Made by a program: the position numbers and the translations under genes
Assembly: GCF_002272895.1 (NCBI RefSeq)
Contig: NZ_MLAQ01000009.1
Location: 1-64,000 of the forward strand
Source: Helicobacter sp. 12S02232-10
Lineage (GTDB): Bacteria; Campylobacterota; Campylobacteria; Campylobacterales; Helicobacteraceae
Direction: 5' to 3'
Length of the DNA stretch: 64,000 nucleotides
In this document: positions 37,696 through 46,501 of the stretch, piece after piece
Layout of the letters: every line of letters begins with the position of its first letter
Position numbering within the stretch: the first letter of the stretch is position 1
The notes under the pieces: generated by a model
The model's database searches: none
Told to the model about the DNA's origin: nothing
Seen by the model: the letters and a program-made list of their open reading frames with translations, nothing else

Positions 37696-39885
37696 TTAAA
37701 ATTTTATGCTTGTTTGTGCAAAGAAAGACGCTCCTGCAACTTGATAATAATCATAATATCTGTTGTTTGTAAAATTTAAAAAACTGATACTTAAATCAAA
37801 ATTATTTTTCATCACATACCCTAATTTCGCGTCAAAATAAAGTTGTGTATCATAATATCCAAACGTATGTTTAAAAATCTTTGTATTTGTATCATCACTA
37901 TAAGAGTCAGACTGGAAATTCCCAGCAATCGACCCATAAAACCCGTATTTAGCACCATAAAGCAAAGCAATATGGGCCATATGTTGCGGAGTATTTGGGA
38001 TGAATTTTCCTTGCGTAGCGGGATTTGCAGAATTCTTAATAATTTTAGCATTCGTATAGGTGTAGCTTGCATTTAAAGTCAAAGCAGCACCCAATGGCTG
38101 TATATATCCTATCTCAACCCCATTTATACGCCCGTGTCCTGCATTTTTATTCTGGTAGGGATTAATATCTTTGCCATTCCCTGATCGATAAATCATATTA
38201 TCAAGCTCAGTTTGAAAATAATAGACTTTTAACAGACCTCCAAAAAAAGTATTAATATCCCCACCCACATCAAAAGAAATACCTTTTTCGGGTTTCAAAT
38301 TAGGATTGTCAAGCCACTTTTGGGTCGCTGTGCTAATCCTAAAAATCTCTCTAAGAGTAGGCACGCGAAAAGCAGTCCCTGCGGAAGCTTTAAAAATCAC
38401 TCTATCCCAAAGATTATAATTGATGGAAGCCTTTGGAGATACACTATTTTGAACAATATTTCCAACCAAACTTCGTTGCGCATTCACTTGAGTATAATTG
38501 TCAAAATTTTCCCAATAATCATAACGCAACCCCAAAGTTGTGTTTAAATTAGATGTCCAATTGCTATCAAGCTGGACAAATCCCGCTGCCAAAAATGCCC
38601 TGCCTCCAAAAGCATTTTGCAATCCTAAATCGTAATCTCTTACCCGCCAATCACTCAATCCGTAATTAAGCTGTTCTAACCACATATAACGCCCTTGTAA
38701 TGCCGCAGTCAAGATCTGTGTGTCAAATGTTTTAGTATAGATGAGATCCAAATAGTTACTAGAAGTATAAATATCTTGAGAATATCCCCTACCCCCCGCC
38801 AAATTCGGAGCTGGAACAGAAGAGGTGGAGGCATCAAGCCAATAACTGTAAAGATTTACACTTGAAAAAACAGCCTTCAATGTCGAATCATCACTAAATG
38901 TATGCGTGTGGGAGATGGAACCTATATAGTGTGTATAGCTCCCAATTCCTGCATAACCGCTCCCCACAAATGGATTGTAATCTTGGTTGCCGTATACGGG
39001 TTGCCCTTGAGCGTTTTTCAAAGTTGTTTTAGGATTTACAAAATTATAATGATGATTGGAAATAGAAGCCATAACACCAGTCGTATCATTGTCACTCCAA
39101 TCATACTCCATCTTCACTCTTCCATCATTCAAAACATATTCCCTTCTTCCAGCATCTCCAGCAATATAGTTGCCTGCTTTATCGACAAAAAAACCAGTAA
39201 TACCACTACCACTCAGTTTTGAAAAATCAGCCTGATTTCCAAAAGCTGGCACGCTGGGGTATCCTCCTGAACTTGTGAAGCCATAGCTCGCTTTAATGCG
39301 TAATCTTTTATCTAAAAACGCATCTCCTAGACTCACATATCCTCTAGTCAAATTCATATCCGCCTCACGTTTTTTAAATGCATTGCCATATCCCAAAAGT
39401 GCCATACTTTCAAACTTTGTGGGCATAGAAGTGATAAAATTTACCACGCCTCCAATCGCTCCGGTTCCATACAGACTTGAAAAAGGTCCGCGTACTACCT
39501 CCACCCGCTCAATATCATAAAGAGAAAGCTCATCAAGAATCCGATTTTCTCCTTCCAAATCACTCAATATCACCCCATCAAGCATTACCAAAGTTCCCTT
39601 ACTGATCCCGCGTATTGTAATGGCAGGACGCGGATTAAGCCCTGCGTCATTGAGAATATGAATCCCTTCATAATTTTTAATAAAATCATTTACTTTTTGA
39701 GGGCTTCTTTCTTTCATTTCTTCAGAAGTGACCACGCTCACATTTCCAGGAGCCTTATCGGTAGTAGTCTCCATACGTGTAGCTGTACTCACCTGCCTAT
39801 TAAGCAGATAACTTTTTGTATCTTCTCCATAGCTTCCTGCAACAAGACCTAAAAATAACATAAATAATCTGCCGGTTCTATTCAT
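37696..39885 (-). CDS. TonB-dependent outer-membrane receptor 1
   Basis: A 729-residue receptor. It has a signal peptide (MNRTGRLFMLFLGLVAGSYG), a possible TonB box near KSYLLNRQVSTATR, and a plug domain with APGNVSVVTSEEM, ITIRGIS and VEVVRGPFSSLYGTGAIGGV (residues 45-150). A 22-strand-type barrel follows, ending in FAQTSIKF with the terminal Phe. It is clearly paralogous to the receptor at 44087 (shared plug blocks GTLVMLDGVIL, FSSLYGTG and INFITSMPTK). A methyltransferase follows in the operon and a NikR-like dyad precedes the start. The ligand cannot be read from sequence; nickel or a nickel chelate is my inference. Confidence 0.93.
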   Translation of the reverse strand: MNRTGRLFMLFLGLVAGSYGEDTKSYLLNRQVSTATRMETTTDKAPGNVSVVTSEEMKERSPQKVNDFIKNYEGIHILNDAGLNPRPAITIRGISKGTLVMLDGVILSDLEGENRILDELSLYDIERVEVVRGPFSSLYGTGAIGGVVNFITSMPTKFESMALLGYGNAFKKREADMNLTRGYVSLGDAFLDKRLRIKASYGFTSSGGYPSVPAFGNQADFSKLSGSGITGFFVDKAGNYIAGDAGRREYVLNDGRVKMEYDWSDNDTTGVMASISNHHYNFVNPKTTLKNAQGQPVYGNQDYNPFVGSGYAGIGSYTHYIGSISHTHTFSDDSTLKAVFSSVNLYSYWLDASTSSVPAPNLAGGRGYSQDIYTSSNYLDLIYTKTFDTQILTAALQGRYMWLEQLNYGLSDWRVRDYDLGLQNAFGGRAFLAAGFVQLDSNWTSNLNTTLGLRYDYWENFDNYTQVNAQRSLVGNIVQNSVSPKASINYNLWDRVIFKASAGTAFRVPTLREIFRISTATQKWLDNPNLKPEKGISFDVGGDINTFFGGLLKVYYFQTELDNMIYRSGNGKDINPYQNKNAGHGRINGVEIGYIQPLGAALTLNASYTYTNAKIIKNSANPATQGKFIPNTPQHMAHIALLYGAKYGFYGSIAGNFQSDSYSDDTNTKIFKHTFGYYDTQLYFDAKLGYVMKNNFDLSISFLNFTNNRYYDYYQVAGASFFAQTSIKF

Positions 39886-39896
39886 TACAACCTCTT

Positions 39897-39921
39897 TATT
39901 ATTTTTATATTGGAAATATTA
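39897..39921 (-). promoter_or_regulatory. candidate NikR operator upstream of TonB-dependent receptor 1
   Basis: TATTATT, 11 bases, AATATTA on the plus strand. It matches the published H. pylori NikR consensus (TATWATT-N11-AATWATA) at 13 of 14 positions. It lies next to the ribosome binding site AGAGG and 12 bases from the start codon. A TATAAT box on the minus strand at 39942-39937 would place the dyad just downstream of the transcript start. Confidence 0.5.
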
Positions 39922-40173
39922 TTCACAAAGACATTGATTATACTTAAGAATTTATGAAAAATAAGAACTGTAAAAAAATTTCCACATTTTCAAAGCTATA
40001 TGTTACTTTTTATCATCTTTTCATTATTTGTCATTTATCTCATTTGCCAAAAAACATAATGGCTTACAACCATCAATACTCGTAATCTTTTTCACTCTTT
40101 ATTTTAAATCGCTTCGATACGAGTTGCATTGCAAAAATTCAAGCAATCAAAATGATAATGCCAATATCCATTC

Positions 40174-41421
40174 TCAAGAATAAAAAATACTATAAACGGC
40201 TGCTGAAATGGTCAATAAACCAAAAATAAGAATGAATAAATTTTCCAAAGGTCTTTTGTATTTTCTTAACGCATCAAATCTATAAATCGCATATAAAGGC
40301 ATAATGAATAATATGATTGCCAACACCGGCCCGACGATATTATCAATGATATTTAGAATTTGGGGGTTTGCATAAGCTACCAACCAAGAAACGATAAAAG
40401 TGAAGACGATAGTAATTTTTTTAGCAGTTTTTAGTGGAATTTTACCACTAGAAATCTGAAACAAAATTCGATTAAAACCTTCTTGAGCGCCCAAATAATG
40501 CCCGAAAAATGACTTACCCATCGCAATAAAAGCAATAAGTGGTGCTGCATAAACTAAAATCGGAGCAATCGCCTTAACAATCGGATTTTGAAATCTTCCT
40601 GCAATATTTGCAAGCAAAGATAATATAGATATGTTTTGATCCTGTGCTGTGATAAAATCATCATAACTCAAACACATCATAAAAGAAAAGACAAAAAACA
40701 TCACGCTTACAATCATTAAAACATTGCTTGCACCAATAATGCGAGAGCTTTTTTGATCGGCCATATCCCCGTATTTTTCCTTAGTATAGACAGCCAAAGA
40801 AGAAATAATAGGGGAATGATTAAAAGCAAAAACCATTACAGGCAACATCAACCAAAGCTTTTTAAGGTCTTGATGCCAAGAAAAATCAACATTATTAAAT
40901 AAATTTAAATTCCACTCAGGTATCAAAGAAATCGCAATCAACATCAAAACTATGATAAAAGGAAAAACTAAAGTACTCATAACCCTAACAATGAACTCTT
41001 GCCCAAAGCTTACAATCAAAACCAAAATCCCAACTAAAATAAAAGCCAATAACAAACGATTAGGGGATTGTAAATCCATCTGATGGATAATAAAACTCTC
41101 AAGCGTATTTGTAATCCCAACGCTATAAATAAGCAAGATGGGAAAAATAGCGCAAAAATACAAAAGTGTAATCACCATTCCTCCAGCTTTACCAAAATAT
41201 TCTTGCGCGACTGCAGTAATATCATCAGAACTTACCGAAGAAGACAATACAAAACGACACAAAGCACGATGAGCAAAAAAAGTAATCGGGAATGCCAATA
41301 CAAGCATCATTATCAAAGGAATAAGACCACCTGCGCCTGTTTTTATCGGCAAAAACAAAACACCTGCGCCAATGGCAGTTCCATAAAGGCTCAATACCCA
41401 TAAAAAATCATTCTTGCTCAT
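40174..41421 (-). CDS. sdaC: serine/threonine transporter of the HAAAP family (SdaC-like)
   Basis: A 415-residue inner-membrane proton/serine symporter with about 11 helices. It begins FLWVLSLYGTAIGAGVLFLP, the conserved helix-1 motif of the SdaC/TdcC group. It is divergent from the serine dehydratase gene sdaA (214 bases between the starts), so import and breakdown of serine are encoded side by side, as in H. pylori where serine is a carbon source. AAGGATAGGG precedes the ATG. Confidence 0.93.
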   Translation of the reverse strand: MSKNDFLWVLSLYGTAIGAGVLFLPIKTGAGGLIPLIMMLVLAFPITFFAHRALCRFVLSSSVSSDDITAVAQEYFGKAGGMVITLLYFCAIFPILLIYSVGITNTLESFIIHQMDLQSPNRLLLAFILVGILVLIVSFGQEFIVRVMSTLVFPFIIVLMLIAISLIPEWNLNLFNNVDFSWHQDLKKLWLMLPVMVFAFNHSPIISSLAVYTKEKYGDMADQKSSRIIGASNVLMIVSVMFFVFSFMMCLSYDDFITAQDQNISILSLLANIAGRFQNPIVKAIAPILVYAAPLIAFIAMGKSFFGHYLGAQEGFNRILFQISSGKIPLKTAKKITIVFTFIVSWLVAYANPQILNIIDNIVGPVLAIILFIMPLYAIYRFDALRKYKRPLENLFILIFGLLTISAAVYSIFYS

Positions 41422-41462
41422 CCCTATCCTTAGCTTGTTATTTAGAGTGTTATAGTGAATTG

Positions 41463-41468
41463 ATTATA
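41463..41468 (-). promoter_or_regulatory. candidate -10 box of sdaC
   Basis: TATAAT on the minus strand, about 42 bases before the sdaC start codon. Confidence 0.4.
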
Positions 41469-41597
41469 TACAAAACAATGTTGCAATTTGAAATATATCC
41501 ATCAAAATATTTCGATAAAGTAACAAAAAGAAACACATAATGAAGTTATTATTTAAATATGGGTTAATTTAGGACATTTTAGTTTAAAGATTAATCA

Positions 41598-41603
41598 TAT
41601 AAT
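41598..41603 (+). promoter_or_regulatory. candidate -10 box of sdaA
   Basis: TATAAT, 33 bases before the sdaA start codon, with ATAAGGA just before the ATG. No -35 box is obvious. Confidence 0.45.
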
Positions 41604-41635
41604 CCAAAAATTTGAATGAAATATAAGGAAATAAT

Positions 41636-43003
41636 ATGAGCAATCTAAATATATTTAAAATAGGGGTTGGTCCCTCCTCTTCACATACTTTAGGACCAAT
41701 GCTTGCAGGGAACTTATTTTGCCAAAAAATTAGGAATAAATTGGAAAAAATCACAAAAATACAAGTTTGCTTTTATGGATCTTTATCCCTCACAGGCAAA
41801 GGGCATTTAAGCGATAGAGCCATCATTTGGGGATTAAGCGGATTAGAAGCGAAAAATCTCGATACTTTGACCCAAGAAACCACGATCGCCAAAGCACTCA
41901 AAGACAAAAAACTTCTCTTGTGCGGGCAAAAAGAAATTGATTTTAATTACGAAAAAGACCTTCTATTTTCAAAACAATTCCTTCTTTTACACGAAAATGG
42001 ACTGACACTAAAAGCGATTGATTCAAATGGAAACATATTAGATGAAGAAACCTACTATTCTGTTGGAGGGGGATTTGTCAAAACACAGCAAGAATTACAA
42101 AAAATCAAGGAAAATGGTATAGAAAAAGAAGAAAATCCTGATCTCAAAATTATTTTCAATCATTCCAAAGACATTCTTGATTTTTGCCATAAGCAAGGTA
42201 AAAATTTGATTCAAGCCTCCCTTGAATACGAACTCCAGTTTAATACTCTTGAACATATCAATCGCTATTGCTTAGAAATATGGACAACAATGCAAGAAGT
42301 GTATCACAATGGTATCCATCCTAAAAATAACACATTGCCTGGAAAACTCAAGCTCCACAGAAGAGCACCTGGTCTCTTCAGTAGATTGCAAGCCACAACC
42401 GACCCGCTTGGAATCATTGATTTCATTTCTCTATATGCCATCGCTATAGCTGAAGAGAATGCAAGTGGTGCAAAAGTCATCACCGCTCCTACAAATGGGG
42501 CTTGTGCAGTTAATCCAGCCGTTTTATTGTATCTGAAAAACCATACCGTAGGTTTTAGCGATCAAAAAGCAGTGGATTTTTTACTTGCAGCAATGCTCAT
42601 CGGTTCTCTTTACAAAAAAAATGCGAGCATTAGCGGTGCTGAAGCGGGTTGTCAAGCTGAAATCGGAGTGGCAAGCTCAATGGCTGCTGCTGCTATGGCC
42701 TCTGTTCTTGGAGCTGATGCTTTTATCGCTTCCAATGCAGCTGAAATCGCTATGGAACATCATTTGGGACTAACTTGCGATCCTGTAGGAGGTCTTGTCC
42801 AAATCCCTTGCATTGAAAGAAATGCCTTTGGAGCTATCAAAGCCATTATGGCAGCAAGAATGGCAATGAGCCGTAAAAGCGCTCCAAAAGTAACGCTTGA
42901 TGAAGTCATTTTGACAATGTATAACACCGGAAAAGATATGAATCTCAAATATAAAGAAACTTCACTTGGAGGATTGGCAACAACATTATCAAGCATTTGT
43001 TAA
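41636..43003 (+). CDS. sdaA: L-serine dehydratase (iron-sulfur, single chain)
   Basis: Deaminates serine to pyruvate and ammonia with an oxygen-sensitive 4Fe-4S cluster. The 455-residue single chain has the N-terminal beta domain (IGVGPSSSHTLGPMLAGN near residue 9) and the C-terminal alpha domain with ITAPTNGACAVNPAVLLYL near residue 281. Cluster cysteines lie in SGAEAGCQAEIG and in GLTCDPVGGLVQIPC. All are present, so it should be active. It converges with the catalase-like gene with only three bases between stops. Confidence 0.97.
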   Translation: MSNLNIFKIGVGPSSSHTLGPMLAGNLFCQKIRNKLEKITKIQVCFYGSLSLTGKGHLSDRAIIWGLSGLEAKNLDTLTQETTIAKALKDKKLLLCGQKEIDFNYEKDLLFSKQFLLLHENGLTLKAIDSNGNILDEETYYSVGGGFVKTQQELQKIKENGIEKEENPDLKIIFNHSKDILDFCHKQGKNLIQASLEYELQFNTLEHINRYCLEIWTTMQEVYHNGIHPKNNTLPGKLKLHRRAPGLFSRLQATTDPLGIIDFISLYAIAIAEENASGAKVITAPTNGACAVNPAVLLYLKNHTVGFSDQKAVDFLLAAMLIGSLYKKNASISGAEAGCQAEIGVASSMAAAAMASVLGADAFIASNAAEIAMEHHLGLTCDPVGGLVQIPCIERNAFGAIKAIMAARMAMSRKSAPKVTLDEVILTMYNTGKDMNLKYKETSLGGLATTLSSIC

Positions 43004-43006
43004 AAA

Positions 43007-43951
43007 CTATTGCCGTCTTTGATGGGTGATACCATAAACCTGATTGCGAAATTCAAAGACAGGATCAATGGGAGCTTGGACACCTTCAGGGAGTATGCCA
43101 GGCAAAAATACATCGAGATTACACGAATTGCCTTTAAATTTGTCCAACTCTAATGTGCCTAAAAAAATCTTTCTATTTGTATTTTCCCAAGGTATGCTAA
43201 TATCATCAAGCACATCTTTAGGATTAGCCAAAACTAAATACATATAATACTTCACGCTACCTTTTTTAAGATCTTCTTGAAATCTTTTTTCTAAAAAGTT
43301 ATCGCCTGCTTTCTTTGCTTCTTTATCAGAAAGCTCAATGATTCCTGCGTGGGGAACAAAAATAATCTTTGCATTCATTATCTTTGCATCTGCCCCTAAA
43401 ATTTTATAAACGTGTTGGGTATTAAATTGCACATTAGCAAGACTTAAAGGCACTCCAAGTGTCTTCCCATAGTCCAAAAATCGTCGCACACTTGGGTATT
43501 TTCCAGCAAGTACCTCTAAATTTTTCTTATCAGGATCAGAAACAGCTTTCAAAAATTCCACAATCACATCAGGAGTTTTTCCTGCATTAATCACAGTGTT
43601 TAACATCGCTAAATCCCAATAATCTTTCCCATTAGTCAATTTAAGTGCCAAACCATGAACACTAAATCGATCACTTGCATTTGGATTTCCTCCACCTGTG
43701 GAAAATCTTGCAACAACTTTACTTTTTGTGTTCAATAAAGGGATTTTTACAAATTCATCTATGTCTTTTCGAGGGTCAAAGTGACCTGCGATACAAAATC
43801 CTTTAGTATGATTGACTTTTTTATGGGGATAATTTTTATCTCCAAACCTCTGATAAAAAAAATCCGCTGCTTCCTGAGGGGTAAGGGTTTCTTGAGCAAA
43901 AAGTACTCCCATCATCAACCCTAAAGATAATAATATGCATTTTGTTGTCAT
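43007..43951 (-). CDS. periplasmic catalase-like heme protein (SrpA/KatA-like family)
   Basis: A 314-residue protein with a signal peptide (MTTKCILLSLGLMMGVLFAQ) followed by the catalase-core fold: HTKGFCIAGHFDP near residue 47 with the distal His, VARFSTGGGNPNASD near residue 80 and the C-terminal FRNQVYGITHQRR with the proximal Tyr ligand. It lacks the C-terminal half of a normal catalase. Similar small catalase-related proteins in H. pylori have peroxidase rather than catalase activity; that is family knowledge, not visible here. AGGAACAACC precedes the ATG. Confidence 0.9.
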   Translation of the reverse strand: MTTKCILLSLGLMMGVLFAQETLTPQEAADFFYQRFGDKNYPHKKVNHTKGFCIAGHFDPRKDIDEFVKIPLLNTKSKVVARFSTGGGNPNASDRFSVHGLALKLTNGKDYWDLAMLNTVINAGKTPDVIVEFLKAVSDPDKKNLEVLAGKYPSVRRFLDYGKTLGVPLSLANVQFNTQHVYKILGADAKIMNAKIIFVPHAGIIELSDKEAKKAGDNFLEKRFQEDLKKGSVKYYMYLVLANPKDVLDDISIPWENTNRKIFLGTLELDKFKGNSCNLDVFLPGILPEGVQAPIDPVFEFRNQVYGITHQRRQ

Positions 43952-44086
43952 TTGGTTGTTCCTGCTAAATTTAAAAGATTAGATTATAGCAAAATCTTAT
44001 GTAAGCAGGAAAAACCAAAGCTTGCCGATAGAGTAACTCATTATAGAAAAAATAATTTTGTCAATACAAAAACAATTTAAGATTTT

Positions 44087-46348
44087 CTAAAAAAACTTGC
44101 TTGCGATTTGAACATAAAATGAAGCTCCCATTGTCTTATAATAATCATAATATTGGGCATTGGTAAAATTCAAAAAGCTAAGCGAAAGTGAGGTTTTATT
44201 ATGGAATTCATACCCGATTTTAGCATCAAATGTCGCTCGCGGATCGACTGAACCAAAAGTATGGCTAGGAGTTTTTGTGTTTTTTATGTTTGTGTAAGCT
44301 CCTGATTGTACATTCATTTGCAAAGAACCATAAAATCCTTCCCTATCCTCTCCCCCATACAATAATGCCAAATGCCCCATATGTTGTGGGATAAAAGCAA
44401 TATAATGCCCGTTTGTAGAAGGATCAGCATTATTTTTAATCACTCGGGCGTTGGTAAAAGTATAATTAGCCATCAAGGACAAATCCCCATAAATTTTCTG
44501 ATCAACTTCAAGTTCAACCCCATTAATGCGTTCGTGTCCGCCGTTAATATTTTTATAAGGATCATCAACAGTCCCTGAACCATTTTTATAAATAGCATTA
44601 TACATTTCAGTCTGATAGTAATATGCCTTAAAAAGCCCGCCATAAGCATTTCCTTGTTCAATCCCAAGATCAAACTCTAAGCCATATTCTGGAGAAAGAA
44701 GCGGGTTACTCTCTTGATAATCCCCGCTATGGGCGTGTGCATACATCTCTCTTGTATTGGGCGCACGAAATGCCAACCCGATGGAACCTTTCAACACAGT
44801 ATATTTATAAGGCTTGTAATTGAGTGCAAATTTTGGAGAGGGAAAGAATTTTTTCGTATCGGGCAAAACCTGTCTGCTTGGATCAGTAGAAGTTTTATCC
44901 ATCGTAGTCATATTATAAGTCTGCCAATAATCCAATCTCAATCCCAAATTGGTGCTAAAAATATCGCTCCATTTACTCGTAAATTGTGTCCAAGCTGCAA
45001 TCGTCCAAGCACTGCTTTTATCTTGTCTGTAAAGACCGGTATAGGTCTTCCAAAAATCTCTCTGCGTCCAATTACCCACATAATTCCTATCGTTAGAAGC
45101 ACTCATCATCCTACCTTGAAAACCTACCATTAAAGTATGTTTATCTGAAAGTTTATTTTGATAAATCACATCTAAATAATTACTGCTCGCAGCATTATCC
45201 AAAGACTCCCCAGGACCACCAAAAATACTCGTATTGCTATTAGAAGCATTTCCATCAGCAAAATGTGAAACCAAATCCACACTAGAAATCGTGGTAGTGA
45301 GTGAAGAATCATCATCAAAATAGTGTTTATGAGAAATTGAAGCGATGTAGTTTTGTTCAAACCGAAATCCTGACCAACCAATCCCATAAAAAGGGCTGTA
45401 AAAATTATTGGGAGTAGTGCCGGTACTGATTTTACCGCCATAAACAGGCTGATTATTTGCATCTCTTAAATCTGTTTTGACAGAATTTTGATTTTCATTA
45501 ATCGTAGACATATTAAACGTCAAACTCGTAGTATCTTTATCTGCCCAATCATATTCTGCTTTGATATGGACATTATTTGTCAAATATCCCGTGCGACCCA
45601 CATTGCCTACATTCTCTCCTGTTGCAGGAGTATGTCCATTAACCGTAATATTATCAGCTGTATCAAATGTTTTTTTCATTAATGCAGGCACACGTGCATA
45701 CCCATCGCTTGTTGTAAATCCATAGCTTGCTTTTACACGCAAACGTTTATCAAAGAAAGCATCTCCTATGCTGAAATACCCGCGAACTCTATTTTGTTCT
45801 GCACCCCCATTGACAATTTCATTGCCATAACCCAACTCCGCTTTTGATTCAAGTTTTGTAGGCATTGAAGTGATAAAGTTGATAACACCCCCTATCCCGC
45901 CGGTTCCATACAAACTACTAAAAGGACCGCGAACAACTTCTATTTTTTCAATATCCATACTTGAAATTGATTGAATAATGCGCATTTCTCCTTCTAAATC
46001 ATTCAAAATTACTCCATCTAGCATTACAAGCGTCCCATAAGGGATTCCTCGCATAAAGACTTGGGGTCTTCCGTTATAGCCTGCATCTTTATCCACCTTT
46101 ATGCCTGCCATTACCCGCATCATATCACTCAACTGCTGGGATGTCCTGTCTTTGATTTCTTTATGATCCATCACAGTAACATTACCTGGTGCCTCTGAAA
46201 TCAAAGTGGGGGTTCGCGTAGAGGTTGTAACAATCTTGTTAAGTTCGTAATCTTTGGTCTCATCTCCAAAAACTGAATAAAAACTGCCTGTCAAAAACAA
46301 CATCAGTGAAACTGAAATAAAATGTCTCTTCCTTTGGACCATTTGCAT
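44087..46348 (-). CDS. TonB-dependent outer-membrane receptor 2
   Basis: A 753-residue receptor paralogous to the one at 37696. The signal peptide (RKRHFISVSLMLFLTGSFYS) is followed by a TonB-box-like stretch KDYELNKIVTTSTR. The plug has APGNVTVMDHKEI, FMRGIPYGTLVMLDG and VEVVRGPFSSLYGTGGIGGV. The barrel ends FYVQIASKFF. AGGAGATA precedes the ATG. It is alone on its strand, without a partner gene. A NikR-like dyad lies 18 bases before the start. Nickel-chelate uptake is my inference; heme, siderophore or cobalamin cannot be excluded. Confidence 0.93.
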   Translation of the reverse strand: MQMVQRKRHFISVSLMLFLTGSFYSVFGDETKDYELNKIVTTSTRTPTLISEAPGNVTVMDHKEIKDRTSQQLSDMMRVMAGIKVDKDAGYNGRPQVFMRGIPYGTLVMLDGVILNDLEGEMRIIQSISSMDIEKIEVVRGPFSSLYGTGGIGGVINFITSMPTKLESKAELGYGNEIVNGGAEQNRVRGYFSIGDAFFDKRLRVKASYGFTTSDGYARVPALMKKTFDTADNITVNGHTPATGENVGNVGRTGYLTNNVHIKAEYDWADKDTTSLTFNMSTINENQNSVKTDLRDANNQPVYGGKISTGTTPNNFYSPFYGIGWSGFRFEQNYIASISHKHYFDDDSSLTTTISSVDLVSHFADGNASNSNTSIFGGPGESLDNAASSNYLDVIYQNKLSDKHTLMVGFQGRMMSASNDRNYVGNWTQRDFWKTYTGLYRQDKSSAWTIAAWTQFTSKWSDIFSTNLGLRLDYWQTYNMTTMDKTSTDPSRQVLPDTKKFFPSPKFALNYKPYKYTVLKGSIGLAFRAPNTREMYAHAHSGDYQESNPLLSPEYGLEFDLGIEQGNAYGGLFKAYYYQTEMYNAIYKNGSGTVDDPYKNINGGHERINGVELEVDQKIYGDLSLMANYTFTNARVIKNNADPSTNGHYIAFIPQHMGHLALLYGGEDREGFYGSLQMNVQSGAYTNIKNTKTPSHTFGSVDPRATFDAKIGYEFHNKTSLSLSFLNFTNAQYYDYYKTMGASFYVQIASKFF

Positions 46349-46365
46349 TATCTCCTGAAAAATTT

Positions 46366-46390
46366 TATTACTAATTTTTATATAGTAATA
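46366..46390 (-). promoter_or_regulatory. candidate NikR operator upstream of TonB-dependent receptor 2
   Basis: TATTACT, 11 bases, AGTAATA: a perfect 7-N11-7 palindrome, matching the H. pylori NikR consensus at 12 of 14 positions. The spacer holds a TATATAAAA stretch (minus strand) that could be the -10 box. The paralogue's upstream region shares AATAATATT and ATATAAAAAT in the same order. Confidence 0.45.
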
Positions 46391-46501
46391 TTATTGACAT
46401 TTTATTCATTATTTCTTAATACTTTATTAAAAATTAATATATTTTAATAGAATGGATATGAGAAATCAAAATTTAAACTTCTTCCCAAATCCCAATTAAA
46501 A

